In this document: positions 10,321 through 22,023 of the stretch, piece after piece
Numbering within the stretch: position 1 is the stretch's first letter
Layout: each line of letters starts with the position of its first letter
DNA from: Membranipora membranacea
Lineage: Eukaryota; Bryozoa; Gymnolaemata; Cheilostomatida; Membraniporidae
NCBI GenBank assembly: GCA_914767715.1
Contig: OU612067.1
Coordinates: 32,030,162 to 32,090,161, forward strand
Direction of reading: 5' to 3'
Length of the DNA stretch: 60,000 bases
The notes under the pieces: generated by a model
Told to the model about the DNA's origin: nothing
What the model saw: the letters and a program-made list of their open reading frames with translations, nothing else
Database searches by the model: none
Translations under genes and position numbers: made by a program

Positions 10321-12218
10321 GAAGCTGTGTTTTCTCTCAACCTATCATTTTACACCAGATAGTTTAAATGTGAGCTGCACTTCAGGATTGATTTCAATAT
10401 GAACAAAAATGAAAGCAGATAACTAAACCACAATCTTTGTTTCTGTGAATGTTGTCCTAAAATGGTCTGAATACTGAATAGTATTGTACAACGTAAACTG
10501 CAACTGCCCTCAAAATAACCCAGAAGAAAGTCAACAAAAGATCCTAAAGAAAATAAATAAGGTTTTTTGCCATTCTGTATCATTTAAAGGCTCTTTTGCC
10601 ATAGATGATTATTGAGTGAGAATCAGGAGGATTGGGGTGGGATACTGGATGACGGTGGGGGTTTGCAGCAAGGAACCTCGCAGCAAGGAACCTCACTCTA
10701 TTGATAATTTTGTCCTACTTACTTCCCATTACGCTCTTGAAGGCGTTACATTCTCTAAACAAGGTATGATCATGACAGATCTACGATCTACAGAGTCTAT
10801 GTACTGTACATAAGACATGATGTGAGAAGCCTCAGGAACCTTGATTTGATGTAACCATAACAGTATTTGTTACATCTGGAAAGTAAGAAATAAATGGGAC
10901 TAACAATAAAAACACACAGTGTGCAATCTACGGGTAGCATGTTGTGCTCTGGTAGAGTTAGCTTTTATGGAAAAAATTAAATAATTCAAGAAGTTATCGT
11001 CCGCACATGTGTTGGGCTCGACAACTCACTCCTAGGTTTTGAAGATAAGTTGAAGTTAAGTTAAGAAATGTCCTTTGAGGGTGATCATGACAATCTTTTG
11101 AAATTTTAAACTATATCAACTTTTAAACAAACTGCATTTTTTCCCTAATTCTTCTCTTGGCACACAACGGAAAGATTTTTTTTCTCTTCAAACTGATTAT
11201 GATGCCAATAAAAGTATTAAAAAAAATGATAGATGGACACAGCAAGCATATGATATTTTGGGAAAAAAACAGTGGAGGAAAAAAGTGTCATGCCATTGTA
11301 ACATTTGCTGCTGAGATTAGAAAAGAGCTGTGCTTGTGTTAAATGGTTGAAAAAAAAGTTTGATCAGAAATAAGGAGCTTGGTCACATGCCTATGGATAG
11401 AAAAGAAGAATAGACTAGAATAGTTTAGATCACGGTTGTTCTGATGTACAAACACAACTAAATGTGGGAAGCGTGAAAAATAAAATTGCAAGAATAATCC
11501 AACTGTTGAGAATGACGACTGGCCCAAAACAATAATCTAAAAGACAAACGAAAACTATGGAGAGGCATAACTCATGAACTCATTGTGCAGGAAGCAGACT
11601 AATTGACCGCCGACCGTGCTGAACAATAAAATCCACACACTTAGGATGGAATCAGCTAATACTCTAACCATTAGTGTGTGTCATTTCATTATGTCAATTC
11701 TTTTATGGCGTAGTTGTTGGCGTCATCAAGCAGTATGAAATCAAACATCCTGATGCATATTTTCTGGTTTGACCTTTCCACTAACAGCCAGAATGAAGTG
11801 ATAAATAAATATTTTGACGGGTTCAGTTCAATATTTTGTGACAGCATTAGAGATATAGGTCAGAGGTGAGGTACTTATTATCTCCCCCTTGAACGATCCG
11901 CTCCTGATTCGCAGAGCTTGGTGTCTCTTCAAGATTCACAATCGCAATAAAGGAATCTGAAGTGAAACTTTTCATTACAGAAAATAATAGTATTTTATAT
12001 TGGACAGCCTGCCATTCATGCTTTGAGAGCGTCCAACTTTATCAGTTAATTATTTTTGCTCTAATACCATCACAGAGTCTGCATCTCAAACCTTTTTTTT
12101 TGTTTGGAAACCATCTTATTTGCACCAAGAAGTTGTCTTCTCATAGTGCACGTTTTTGAGATGCCCTAAAATCTATGATGTCACCATTATCGATGTTAGA
12201 ATTGCATTATTAAGAACC
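10321..12218. other. Intergenic stretch, no gene seen
   Basis: This separates the sulfotransferase gene from the tandem-exon gene. Only short open frames without family resemblance are present. A small direct duplication (GCAGCAAGGAACCTC twice near 10664-10695) is visible. The promoter of the next gene should lie at the right end. Confidence 0.45.
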
Positions 12219-15200
12219 ATGGAGCCGGAGATAGTCAATGTTCCGGTAAGTGCCAGAATTTAACTAGTACTGAATCAATTCCTAAATCCTAACAGTGAGA
12301 CTGGCTGACTCTAAATCATAATCTTACACAGGGTAGCTCTCTGCTAGGCTGCAGACACCATGATTGTAATTCTATGAGTACAGTTATCAGCGCTGACAAT
12401 CATTAATTACTGCACAAACGAGATTTTACATGCAAGGCTTGTCTGGCAGTAGTTTCTTAATGTTCATTAAACTTTAGTGTTGATTTTCATGCTCTAGTAT
12501 ACATGTGTAAATCTAAATGCTGATATTTACTTCTGCAAATTGCAAAACGTCCCCCATTCTGATATGAAACAGGTGTGAACCAGAGATCATACAGGTATTT
12601 ACCTTCTATTGAAGCTATTATCAAGTGTTTGTACATTAATTTATCAGCTGAATGGTTGTTCTTGCCCTATATAAATAACAATACTTGTATTTATTGTTTT
12701 GTATTCATATGAATAAATATATAATTTTTATTATATATATATATATTGTATTGTATTACAGAAGGTTGAGTTAGAGACAGCGGGTATTGTCAGATCTCCT
12801 ACCTCTCCCACTGCTGTCCGTACGGATTATAAGTTTTGGTAAGTCTGTTACCAGCAGCACTTAAATGATTACCGTTTCTAACCGTTTCTAACCGCTTCTA
12901 ACCGTTTCTAACCGCTTCTAACCGCTTCTAGCCGCTTCTAACCGCTTCTAACCGCTTCAAACCGCGTCTCGGTACGGACAAGATTTGAGACAACTATGTT
13001 TGGCGTTAACTTAAGTTACGACTAGAACAATTTCTGAATATTATCCATCATGGATTGCTTTGCATTTTGAGGTCTTCGCTGATTTTATAAGTGCTTTAGA
13101 TAGCAACGACACTCTTGTACCCTAAAAAGCGGTCTGGGCACACAAGCTATTATGATTCCATGTAGTATTAAACATTCCTTGATAAAGAAATAGTAGGTAC
13201 CAACTTACAAAAAAAGTTCTATGATTGCAGTTTCCCGGTGAAAAAATCGGTTCGCACCAGCCGGTGTGATAGGTTGATCCGAGCACGGAAGGTGAATGTT
13301 GTATTTGTACCCTTCTGCGCTACTGGAGGGGTACAAACCAAAGAGACAAAATCTGCAGAAAGTTCTATTACGAAAGTGATCAGTCACACCGTCGAGGTAA
13401 TGTTCTACTATTGCTGACTTGGCTCTCATTCCGTATTCTTTTGTAATTGTGTGAGTTATACTCTGCTGCCATCTCTGCTTCTTTCTTTGCAGGCTCTTAT
13501 GCATCGCTAAATTACCTTCGAACTGCAGCAAAATAATATTGGTTGAGTCACTCCCAGATATACAATTTTTCAGACATATGCGGAGCTTCAACTAGACCGT
13601 GTTGTATTTGTAGATGACTGCTAAGCAGTGTAGCAGCTGCAGAGTTGAGAGTGTTTACGCTGCCATTGAGAAAATTACTAGTGACAATGATCTCGAGGAA
13701 GTCACTACAGCGTTACCCACCTCTTCTGTTACAGCTGGACCTGCTAGCATCGTTAGCACGGTGGTGAGTTACTGGCTTCACTATGTGCATGAGTGTAAAT
13801 CTCATTATTTGTTGGATATTATTCACAAAGGTCTCCTATTCCATTGCCAAATTATGGTATCAGCCAGCTTTCCTTGATATAGAATATTTACTGAAATTCA
13901 GCTTGTTCCAAGAGTAAGATCGATGATTTGAAGAATGTCATCCCTAAGTCAGAAGATTTAAAATAAAGATTGGTGTACTTGTAACAATTTATTCACCATT
14001 ACCCATGAGGCGTAACTCGTTCGGATTTATCTCATCTTACCACCATAAAATATCGTAACTTTTACAATGATGGCCTCACAAGCATGAGAGGAATGCTGAA
14101 TCGATAATATAGTAAGCGAGCTCAACATTTTCGAAATTTTTATATCGTGTTTGGAGTTTTCTCCTCTTCCTTACACAAAAATAATAAATAATGATCTGCT
14201 GTTTTGAGAAGACGTATGTTAGAGCTAGCAGGTCTGTAACGCTATGACAACATAGACCTACATTGGTAGATAGATATCAACTAACTGCTGAGAGTTATAA
14301 TGTTATAATATTGAAACTTCGTCCAATCTGAAAAAAGATGAGGATTGCAAACCAAGCCTCTTAATCCCCAGGAACTTAGCTTGTCACTGCTACATACTAG
14401 CATGAATTGAAAGCAGTTTGACCATATTCCTTTTGGGAAAACTTTCTTGCTGTAAAATCATAGTCACAAATTTCAAACTCAGCATTGTGCAAGTACCAGG
14501 AAGGGTGGCGGCCAAGTCGATCATCAGACATGACTCAGCGCATAACAAGTTTGGTGTCCATTATTGTCTATGACTAAATACTGTACCTTTGTTTCTAGAA
14601 TAAGCGACTCAGGAGCTATAACAAGATCCAAAGTGTATATGCTGAGATATGTGAAGCTTCTATCAAGCAGGATGATGTTGTACCTGAAAAGGTCGAGTTC
14701 ACCACCTCAGCAGAACCTCTTCAACATTCCAATGTATGTTGTTATAATCACAGGGTAACTCCCTTTGTACGATTTGTGAGTGAGCAGATTAGAAATTAAG
14801 TTTATGTTTTAATTAACTTCAATTATTTTATTCCAAAGTTCTCACATTTAGAGTTGTTCCCTCTCTATACTCATCTGCATTGCACTGTTATATTATTGCA
14901 AAAAAACTCAATTGATCGCAATTTAATAATTTCACCAGATTAGGATAGGCTCCAATAGCAAATGACAGTAAATTTATTCAGTCTTACTGAGTGGCCAAGA
15001 ACATGGCCGAGTGGCCTATGTCAAAGTGATCATCACAGCATTTCCTTCATAGATATTGCAAACTCTAAACGGAACATTACCTTTTCATCCATAGTTATGA
15101 ACTAACAATAACTATCGAAATGCATGGAAACCTGGAACGATACTTTTATCGTTTTGTGACAAGTAGATAAAATGAGTGATACATCACTTATTTATATCGG

Positions 15201-18200
15201 CAATTCCGATAGAAGATCTTCCAGACGGCCAATAAACTTCAATAATGCTGTTTTCGAATAACCTCAGATAATGGTCAATTTAGTGTTTAAATCTTGTCGA
15301 TAGGAGGACCAAACCCTTCACGTTGTAAGGATTTATGATGAGGCATCATGCACTAACAAACGGAATAAGTCTTAGCCTTTTGGAGCCCCTGTCCGGGTGC
15401 GCCCTGTTGTTTTGAATCTGACTGCCCGGTCTCTTATGGTTCCCCTAAATTTGAATATAATGCTCTAGTCATGGGCCTAATCACTTCAGATCTATATCAC
15501 TCTGACTGACCTGATTGTAATATTTATTTTTCAGATAACTAGCTTCATGGCAATAGAGAGCGTGATAGACCATTCAGGACTAGCTTCAGGCCAGAACAAT
15601 GTGGAGAATATGGTATGTCAGCCAGACAATCAGGTATAATGAGTGTAATAGAAAATAGAAATCATCTCTACGCTAGTTTTATTCCCTTGCTAGAGTTTAG
15701 AGAGTTTCCACCCTTAGTTCAGATACAATAGACAGTATTTTCTATTAACAAGAAAACCAGTCGAGAATTCTAGACACCAATAATTTTATTAATTAATCTG
15801 TAATACTCATACTCATCACAATAATCAGTGTGGTAAAAGAGTAAGACTATTTCCTTGGTGAAACAAAACACCATGTTAATTGAAGCGCTGTAATTGCTGA
15901 CAATAAAACTATCATAATAATATATATATTTGTATTATCTGGGAACTGGGGGCGAGAGTACATTTTTGTGAACACTTTTATTATAGATTACTGTTGGACC
16001 TCAGACTCCTGAGCTCACTGTTATAGAGAAGCAGAGTCGGGCCCTTGAGGTTTGTATCGATATCAAATAACTAGAAACATTCTTCTACCTGTCATTGAAT
16101 TTACAGAATAAGTGGTTAGCGATGAATATAGGAATCATGACAGCAATTTTTAAAATTTTCCGGAAAGTTTTCCCCTCTTGACTTAGCTTGCTAGCTTCTA
16201 TCCAATTTTATGTTACTTGCTTTCAGATGAACATGTGCAGCATTGTGCAGAGTGTTTTCGTCTTCTCAAACAAACCCTGCAAGAAGGATGATCTGGAAGC
16301 GAATCCTACACGGTGTCTTCCAAAGGTAAGATGACTGTAGTAGTTAACTAGCATTTTTAAATTGGTGAGGTCGAAGAGTAACCAAATAGGTTTAAATTTT
16401 GTCCAAATGCTAATTCAGTCCTATCAACATATTTATTTTCGAGTAATATCTGCCACTCATCTGCATTCCCATCAACTTTATGTATTTTCAATTATGCCAC
16501 ATTGTGATTTAGTAGTTCTACTGAGTAATTAATGTCCCTCTTTTGCTTCAGGTCCATCATACACCACAGGGCGAGCTAGTGAAGACGAATTCTTCCGTGG
16601 CCATTATCACCTTTGACTCTCCAGTAAAGGGAACTGAGGTAAACTATACTTACCCCCCACTTGTTCCCTTCACAGATAAAATTATTCGCTGTCATGATTT
16701 TGGAATAACAATCGATTGGTGTCTGGTGATGATCCCAGTACAAAGTTCCCAAATTCTCCTGTCCAATTTCCGTATTGTGCTTTTGTTTTAGTCGACGCAG
16801 TTGGGTGGCTGTACAACTGTACAGAGTGTATTTCTTGAAGGGTGTGACCCCTTAATCGATGAAGAAGACGTACCAACTAATGTAGCAAAATGCACAACAG
16901 AGACTGTTGAGGTGAGATTAAAACATCAACCTATTTAAAACTTGTAGATCATAAAACAGCAGATATATTGGCCAGAGTCTTGTGGAATGGTTGCTCATAC
17001 AACTGTCATAATAGGTATTAGAGTCATGTCTTCCCTGCTATCTATGCTGGAATATTTTATCTTTGTATTTCTGCTTTTCTCAAACATAATTTTTTAGTGG
17101 TTGCCAAAGTGACTTGCAGAAGTTTAGGCTTCCAGATTTATTTAAATCATAAGGATTTGGCGTAGTTGGCCATAGTTTTTATAGTGTGATAATAACATGC
17201 ACTGGCTACATCATGACCCAATTAGGGACATGAAATAGGATAGTGTTGGGGGAGCCTCGTATTAAACCAGTCAGTGCCAGTCTCCAGTTTGGTTGCATTA
17301 TGGGGATAGCTAAGCATGAGACAAGCCAGTATATAGGTTGTGTCAATGTTCCATTTCTTTGGCGTTGTTTCTTCGTCTCATAATGATCGACCAACAGCAT
17401 CATTGCAATAACATTATGTTCATATTTCCCAGACCGTAGCAGTGACCGGCACGGTACCCACAAAATCTGTGTACGCAGAGATTTGCCAGGCACATTGCGT
17501 AAAACGGAAGGAAGGATTGGTAAAAACACCTTCATGCTCGACAGTAAAATCCCCAGAACCAATGGATATTCAGGTAAGCAAACATCGCCATCCCGAACGC
17601 TTATAAGGGCTGGCTGTGGGATCGCCCAGTATGAGACAGGCCAGTATCTAGGTTGTCTCGTTTTTACATTTCTTCTGTGTTGTTTTATCGTCTCATGATG
17701 ATTAACCACCGGCCAACATTGCAATAACATTATTTTTATATTTCCCAGACCGTAGCAGTGACCAGCACAGTACCAACCAAATCTGTGTACGCAGAAATTT
17801 GTCAGGCACAATGCATAAAACAGAAGGAAGGATTGGAAAAAAGACCTTCATGCTCTACAGAAAAATCCCCAGAACCAATGGATATTCAGGTAAGCAAACA
17901 TCGCCATCCCGAACGCTTATAAGGGCTGGCTGTGGGATCGCCCAGTATGAGACAGGCCAGTATCTAGGTTGTCTCGTTTTTACATTTCTTCTGCGTTGTT
18001 TTATCGTCTCATGATGATTAACCACCGGCCAACATTGCAATAACATTATTTTTATATTTCCCAGACCGTAGCAGTGACCAGCACGGTACCCACAAAATCT
18101 GTGTACGCAGAGATTTGCCAGGCACATTGCGTAAAACGGAAGGAAGGATTGGTAAAAACACCTTCATGCTCGACAGTAAAATCCCCAGAACCAATGGATA

Positions 18201-21200
18201 TTCAGGTAAGCAAACATCGCCATCCCGAACGCTTATAAGGGCTGGCTGTGGGATCGCCCAGTATGAGACAGGCCAGTATCTAGGTTGTCTCGTTTTTACA
18301 TTTCTTCTGTGTTGTTTTATCGTCTCATGATGATTAACCACCGGCCAACATTGCAATAACATTATTTTTATATTTCCCAGACCGTAGCAGTGACCAGCAC
18401 GGTACCCACAAAATCTGTGTACGCAGAGATTTGCCAGGCACAATGCGTAAAACGGAAGGAAGGATTGGTAAAAACACCCTCATGCTCTACAGTAAAATGC
18501 CCAGAACCAATGGATATTCAGGTAAGCAAACATCGCCATCCCGAACGCTTATAAGGGCTGGCTGTGGGATCGCCCAGTATGAGACAGGCCAGTATCTAGG
18601 TTGTCTCGTTTTTACATTTCTTCTGCGTTGTTTTATCGTCTCATGATGATTAACCACCGGCCAACATTGCAATAACATTATTTTTATATTTCCCAGACCG
18701 TAGCAGTGACCAGCACAGTACCAACCAAATCTGTATACGCAGAAATTTGCCAGGCACATTGCGTAAAACAGAAGGAAGGATTTGTAAAAACACCTTCATG
18801 CTCGACAGTAAAACCCCCAGAACCAATTGATATTCAGGTAAGCAAACATCGCCATCCAGAACGCTTATAAGGGCTGGCTGTGCGATCGCCCAGTATCAGA
18901 CAGGCCAGTATCTAGGTTGTCTCATTTTTACATTTCTTCTGCGTTGTTTTATCGTCTCATGAGTATTAACCACCGGCCAACATTGCAATAACATTATGTT
19001 TATATTTCCCAGACCGTAGCAGTGACCAGCACAGTACCAACCAAATCTGTGTACGCAGAAATTTGTCAGGCACAATGCGTAAAACAGAAGGAAGGATTGG
19101 TAAAAACACCTTCATGCTCGACAGTAAAATCCCAAGAACCAATGGATATTCAGGTAAGCAAACATAGCCATCCAGAACGCTTATAAGGGCTGGCTGTGGG
19201 ATCGCCCAGTATGAGACAGGCCAGTATCTAGGTTGTCTCGTTTTTACATTTCTTCTGCGTTGTTTTATCGTCTCATGATGATTAACCACCGGCCAACATT
19301 GCAATAACATTATTTTTATATTTCCCAGACCGTAGCAGTGACCAGCACGGTACCCACAAAATCTGTGTACGCAGAGATTTGCCAGGCACATTGCGTAAAA
19401 CGGAAGGAAGGATTGGTAAAAACACCTTCATGCTCGACAGTAAAATCCCCAGAACCAATGGATATTCAGGTAAGCAAACATCGCCATCCAGAACGCTTAT
19501 AAGGGCTGGCTGTGGGATCGCCCAGTATGAGACAGGCCAGTATCTAGGTTGTCTCGTTTTTACATTTCTTCTGTGTTGTTTTATCGTCTCATGATGATTA
19601 ACCACCGGCCAACATTGAAATAACATTATTTTTATATTTCTCAGACCGTAGCAGTGACCAGCACGGTACCCACAAAATCTGTGTACGCAGAGATTTGCCA
19701 GGCACAATGCGTAAAACGGAAGGAAGGATTGGTAAAAACACCCTCATGCTCTACAGTAAAATGCCCAGAACCAATGGATATTCAGGTAAGCAAACATCGC
19801 CATCCCGAACGCTTATAAGGGCTGGCTGTGGGACCGCCCAGTATGAGACAGGCCAGTATCTAGGTTGTCTCGTTTTTACATTTCTTCTGCGTTGTTTTAT
19901 CGTCTCATGATGATTAACCACCGGCCAACATTGCAATAACATTATGTTTATATTTCCCAGACCGTAGCAGTGACCAGCACAGTACCAACCAAATCTGTAT
20001 ACGCAGAAATTTGCCAGGCACATTGCGTAAAACAGAAGGAAGGATTGGTAAAAACACCTTCATGCTCGACAGTAAAACCCCCAGAACCAATGGATATTCA
20101 GGTAAGCAAACACTGCCATCCAGAACGCTTATAAGGGCTGGCTGTGGGATCGCCCAGTATCAGACAGGCCAGTATCTAGGTTGTCTCATTTTTACATTTC
20201 TTCTGCGTTGTTTTATCGTCTCATGAGGATTAACCACCGGCCAACATTGCAATAACATTATGTTTATATTTCCCAGACCGTAGCAGTGACCAGCACAGTA
20301 CCAACCAAATCTGTGTACGCAGAAATTTGTCAGGCACAATGCGTAAAACAGAAGGAAGGATTGGTAAAAACACCTTCATGCTCGACAGTAAAATCCCCAG
20401 AACCAATGGATATTCAGGTAAGCAAACATTGCCATCCAGAACGCTTATAAGGGTTGGCTGTGGGATCGCCCAGTATGAGACAGGCCAGTATCTAGGTTGT
20501 CTCGTTTTTACATTTCTTCTGCGTTGTTTTATCGTCTCATGATGATTAACCACCGGCCAACATTGCAATAACATTACGTTTATATTTCCCAGACCGTAGC
20601 AGTGACCAGCACAGTACCAACCAAATCTGTGTACGCAGAAATTTGTCAGGCACAATGTGTAAAACAGAAGGAAGGATTGGTAAAAACACCTTCATGCTCG
20701 ACAGTAAAATCCCCAGAACCAATGGATATTCAGGTAAGCAAACATTGCCATCCAGAACGCTTATAAGGGTTGGCTGTGGGATCGCCCAGTATGAGACAGG
20801 CCAGTATCTAGGTTGTCTCGTTTTTACATTTCTTCTGCGTTGTTTTATCGTCTCATGAGGATTGGGATAGCGAGGCATGAGGCTAGCCGGTCTTCTAGGC
20901 TTTTTCAGTCTACGGTTAATTCTGCATTCTTTTTATCATGGTGGTCTTGCATTCAAACCCTATGATTTGTTTTCAGATCAATCCAATGGTAAGCACAACT
21001 GCCATCCATTCAACATACGCGGAGATATGTCAGCTGCAAAACTTAGAGAAGAGAGAAGTGATGGCGCACACTCCTTCACTTTCATCTGTAGAATCTACTA
21101 ATTTAACGGATGTAGAGGTGAGTAATAATTAATCTGGGGGGGGGGTTTCAATTACAAACAGCCAAAATGACAATTTAATCGCTCGCTTGTGAGTGAGTGA

Positions 21201-22023
21201 TACCTTCTAGGGCCTCTCTCACAAATTGCTCACTCATTGATGGAACTATACATTCTCAGTAAGCGATTTGGGAATATGGGAATTTGAGCAATATGATTGA
21301 TGTGAAAATTTTCTTGAGTAAAGCATTGCTCATTCTTATTGAAGGTTAGATGCATGCCAAAGGCAACACGTCAAATACATTCCCCTATTTCAAAGATCTC
21401 AGAGTAATAGTTTGACTAGCAATTGTTAACCCATGGAAGCCCGGCCTTCATGCACAGTGATTACTATTTCCTAGCCCAGCATGGGAATAGCCTAGCCTTC
21501 TCTTAAAGGCTCCTTTTGGATTTTAGTGAGAAAACAGCAAGGGGCCTTTAAGATAAGGCTAGGATAGCCCCGCATTAGGCAAGAAAATTATTTGGTCATT
21601 ATCTGTCATTATTTTTTCATTTTAAGCTGGCAGCTGCACAAACCAACATTTTAATTACAACATTAAATTATTCAGATCACTCTGCTGACGAGCACCCTTC
21701 TAGTCCGCTCCAAACAATCTGAGCTATGCCAGAAGTCCGTCAAACGCTGCACTGCTCGTATGGCCGAATGCGAGTCAGGGCAGCGTTTGCGGACTGAAGG
21801 CATCTGGGCTTCTCTCTTTGAGTCCAGAGTTGAAACAGGTGTTGTGAGGACAGGCTCACCAAATTTCGGAGATGATACGAAACAACCAAATGAGAAATAT
21901 GGATGTGGTGACCAACAACCATACAGGAAGGCAGCAGACAAATTTTTTCAGCTGCTGCACGAGCACAGCAATGTAGTTCAATTTTGTGCAAATGTTATGT
22001 TTGATGTTTTGTTTCGCTATTGA
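12219..22023 (+). CDS. Unrecognised multi-exon gene with eleven tandem 47-residue exon repeats
   Basis: Twenty-one exons were placed. E1 is 12219-12245 (MEPEIVNVP, then GTAAGT). The others are 13614-13763, 14599-14733, 15535-15612, 15987-16049, 16227-16325, 16552-16638, 16792-16911, eleven repeat exons of 141 bp (first 17433-17573, last 20593-20733), 20977-21117, and terminal 21676-22023 (TGA). All internal exons begin and end in phase 0, giving about 932 residues. Exons 12762-12838 and 13493-13541 are uncertain: included together they keep the frame, but the second has a weak donor. The repeat consensus contains KSVYAEICQAQCVKQKEG, a third Cys in SCSTV, and SPEPMDIQ. Flanking exons carry older versions (QSVYAEICEA, HSTYAEICQL, ESVYAAIEK). 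No signal peptide, membrane span or known domain was recognised, and no function is proposed. Confidence 0.75.
12871..12964 (+). repeat. Decamer tandem repeat
   Basis: About nine consecutive 10-bp units of consensus ACCGCTTCTA or ACCGTTTCTA lie in an early intron of the tandem-exon gene, about 30 bp after a GTAAGT donor. Confidence 0.9.
17433..20868 (+). repeat. 316-bp tandem array of exon plus intron, eleven units
   Basis: Units start at 17433, 17749, 18065, 18381, 18697, 19013, 19329, 19645, 19961, 20277 and 20593, always exactly 316 bp apart. Each unit is a 141-bp exon plus a 175-bp intron with GTAAGC donor and TTTCCCAG or TTTCTCAG acceptor. No unit has gained or lost a base. Intron sequence is as similar between units as exon sequence, which points to very recent amplification or ongoing gene conversion. 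Diverged intron-like sequence flanks both ends (17270-17432 and 20860-20976), so an older, eroded array preceded this one. Confidence 0.95.
18065..20592 (+). repeat. Higher-order duplication: two 1,264-bp blocks of four units
   Basis: Units 3-6 (18065-19328) and 7-10 (19329-20592) match in order by private variants. Units 3 and 7 have HCVKR, 4 and 8 have QCVKR with KCPEP, 5 and 9 have HCVKQ with KPPEP, and 6 and 10 have QCVKQ. Intron variants agree: units 5 and 9 share CAGTATCAGACAGG and CTCATTTTTAC. Unit 11 resembles unit 10, so a later single-unit duplication followed. Confidence 0.85.

Noticed and set aside
13205-13591. 128-codon minus-strand open frame
   Set aside because: No recognisable motif, no splice support, and it overlaps possible + strand exon sequence.
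17206-20878. Series of 71-, 90-, 110- and 141-codon open frames on both strands
   Set aside because: They recur every 316 bp because they read through exon and intron in wrong frames. The phase-0 frame bounded by GTAAGC and CAG sites is the only one consistent with splicing and with the flanking exons.
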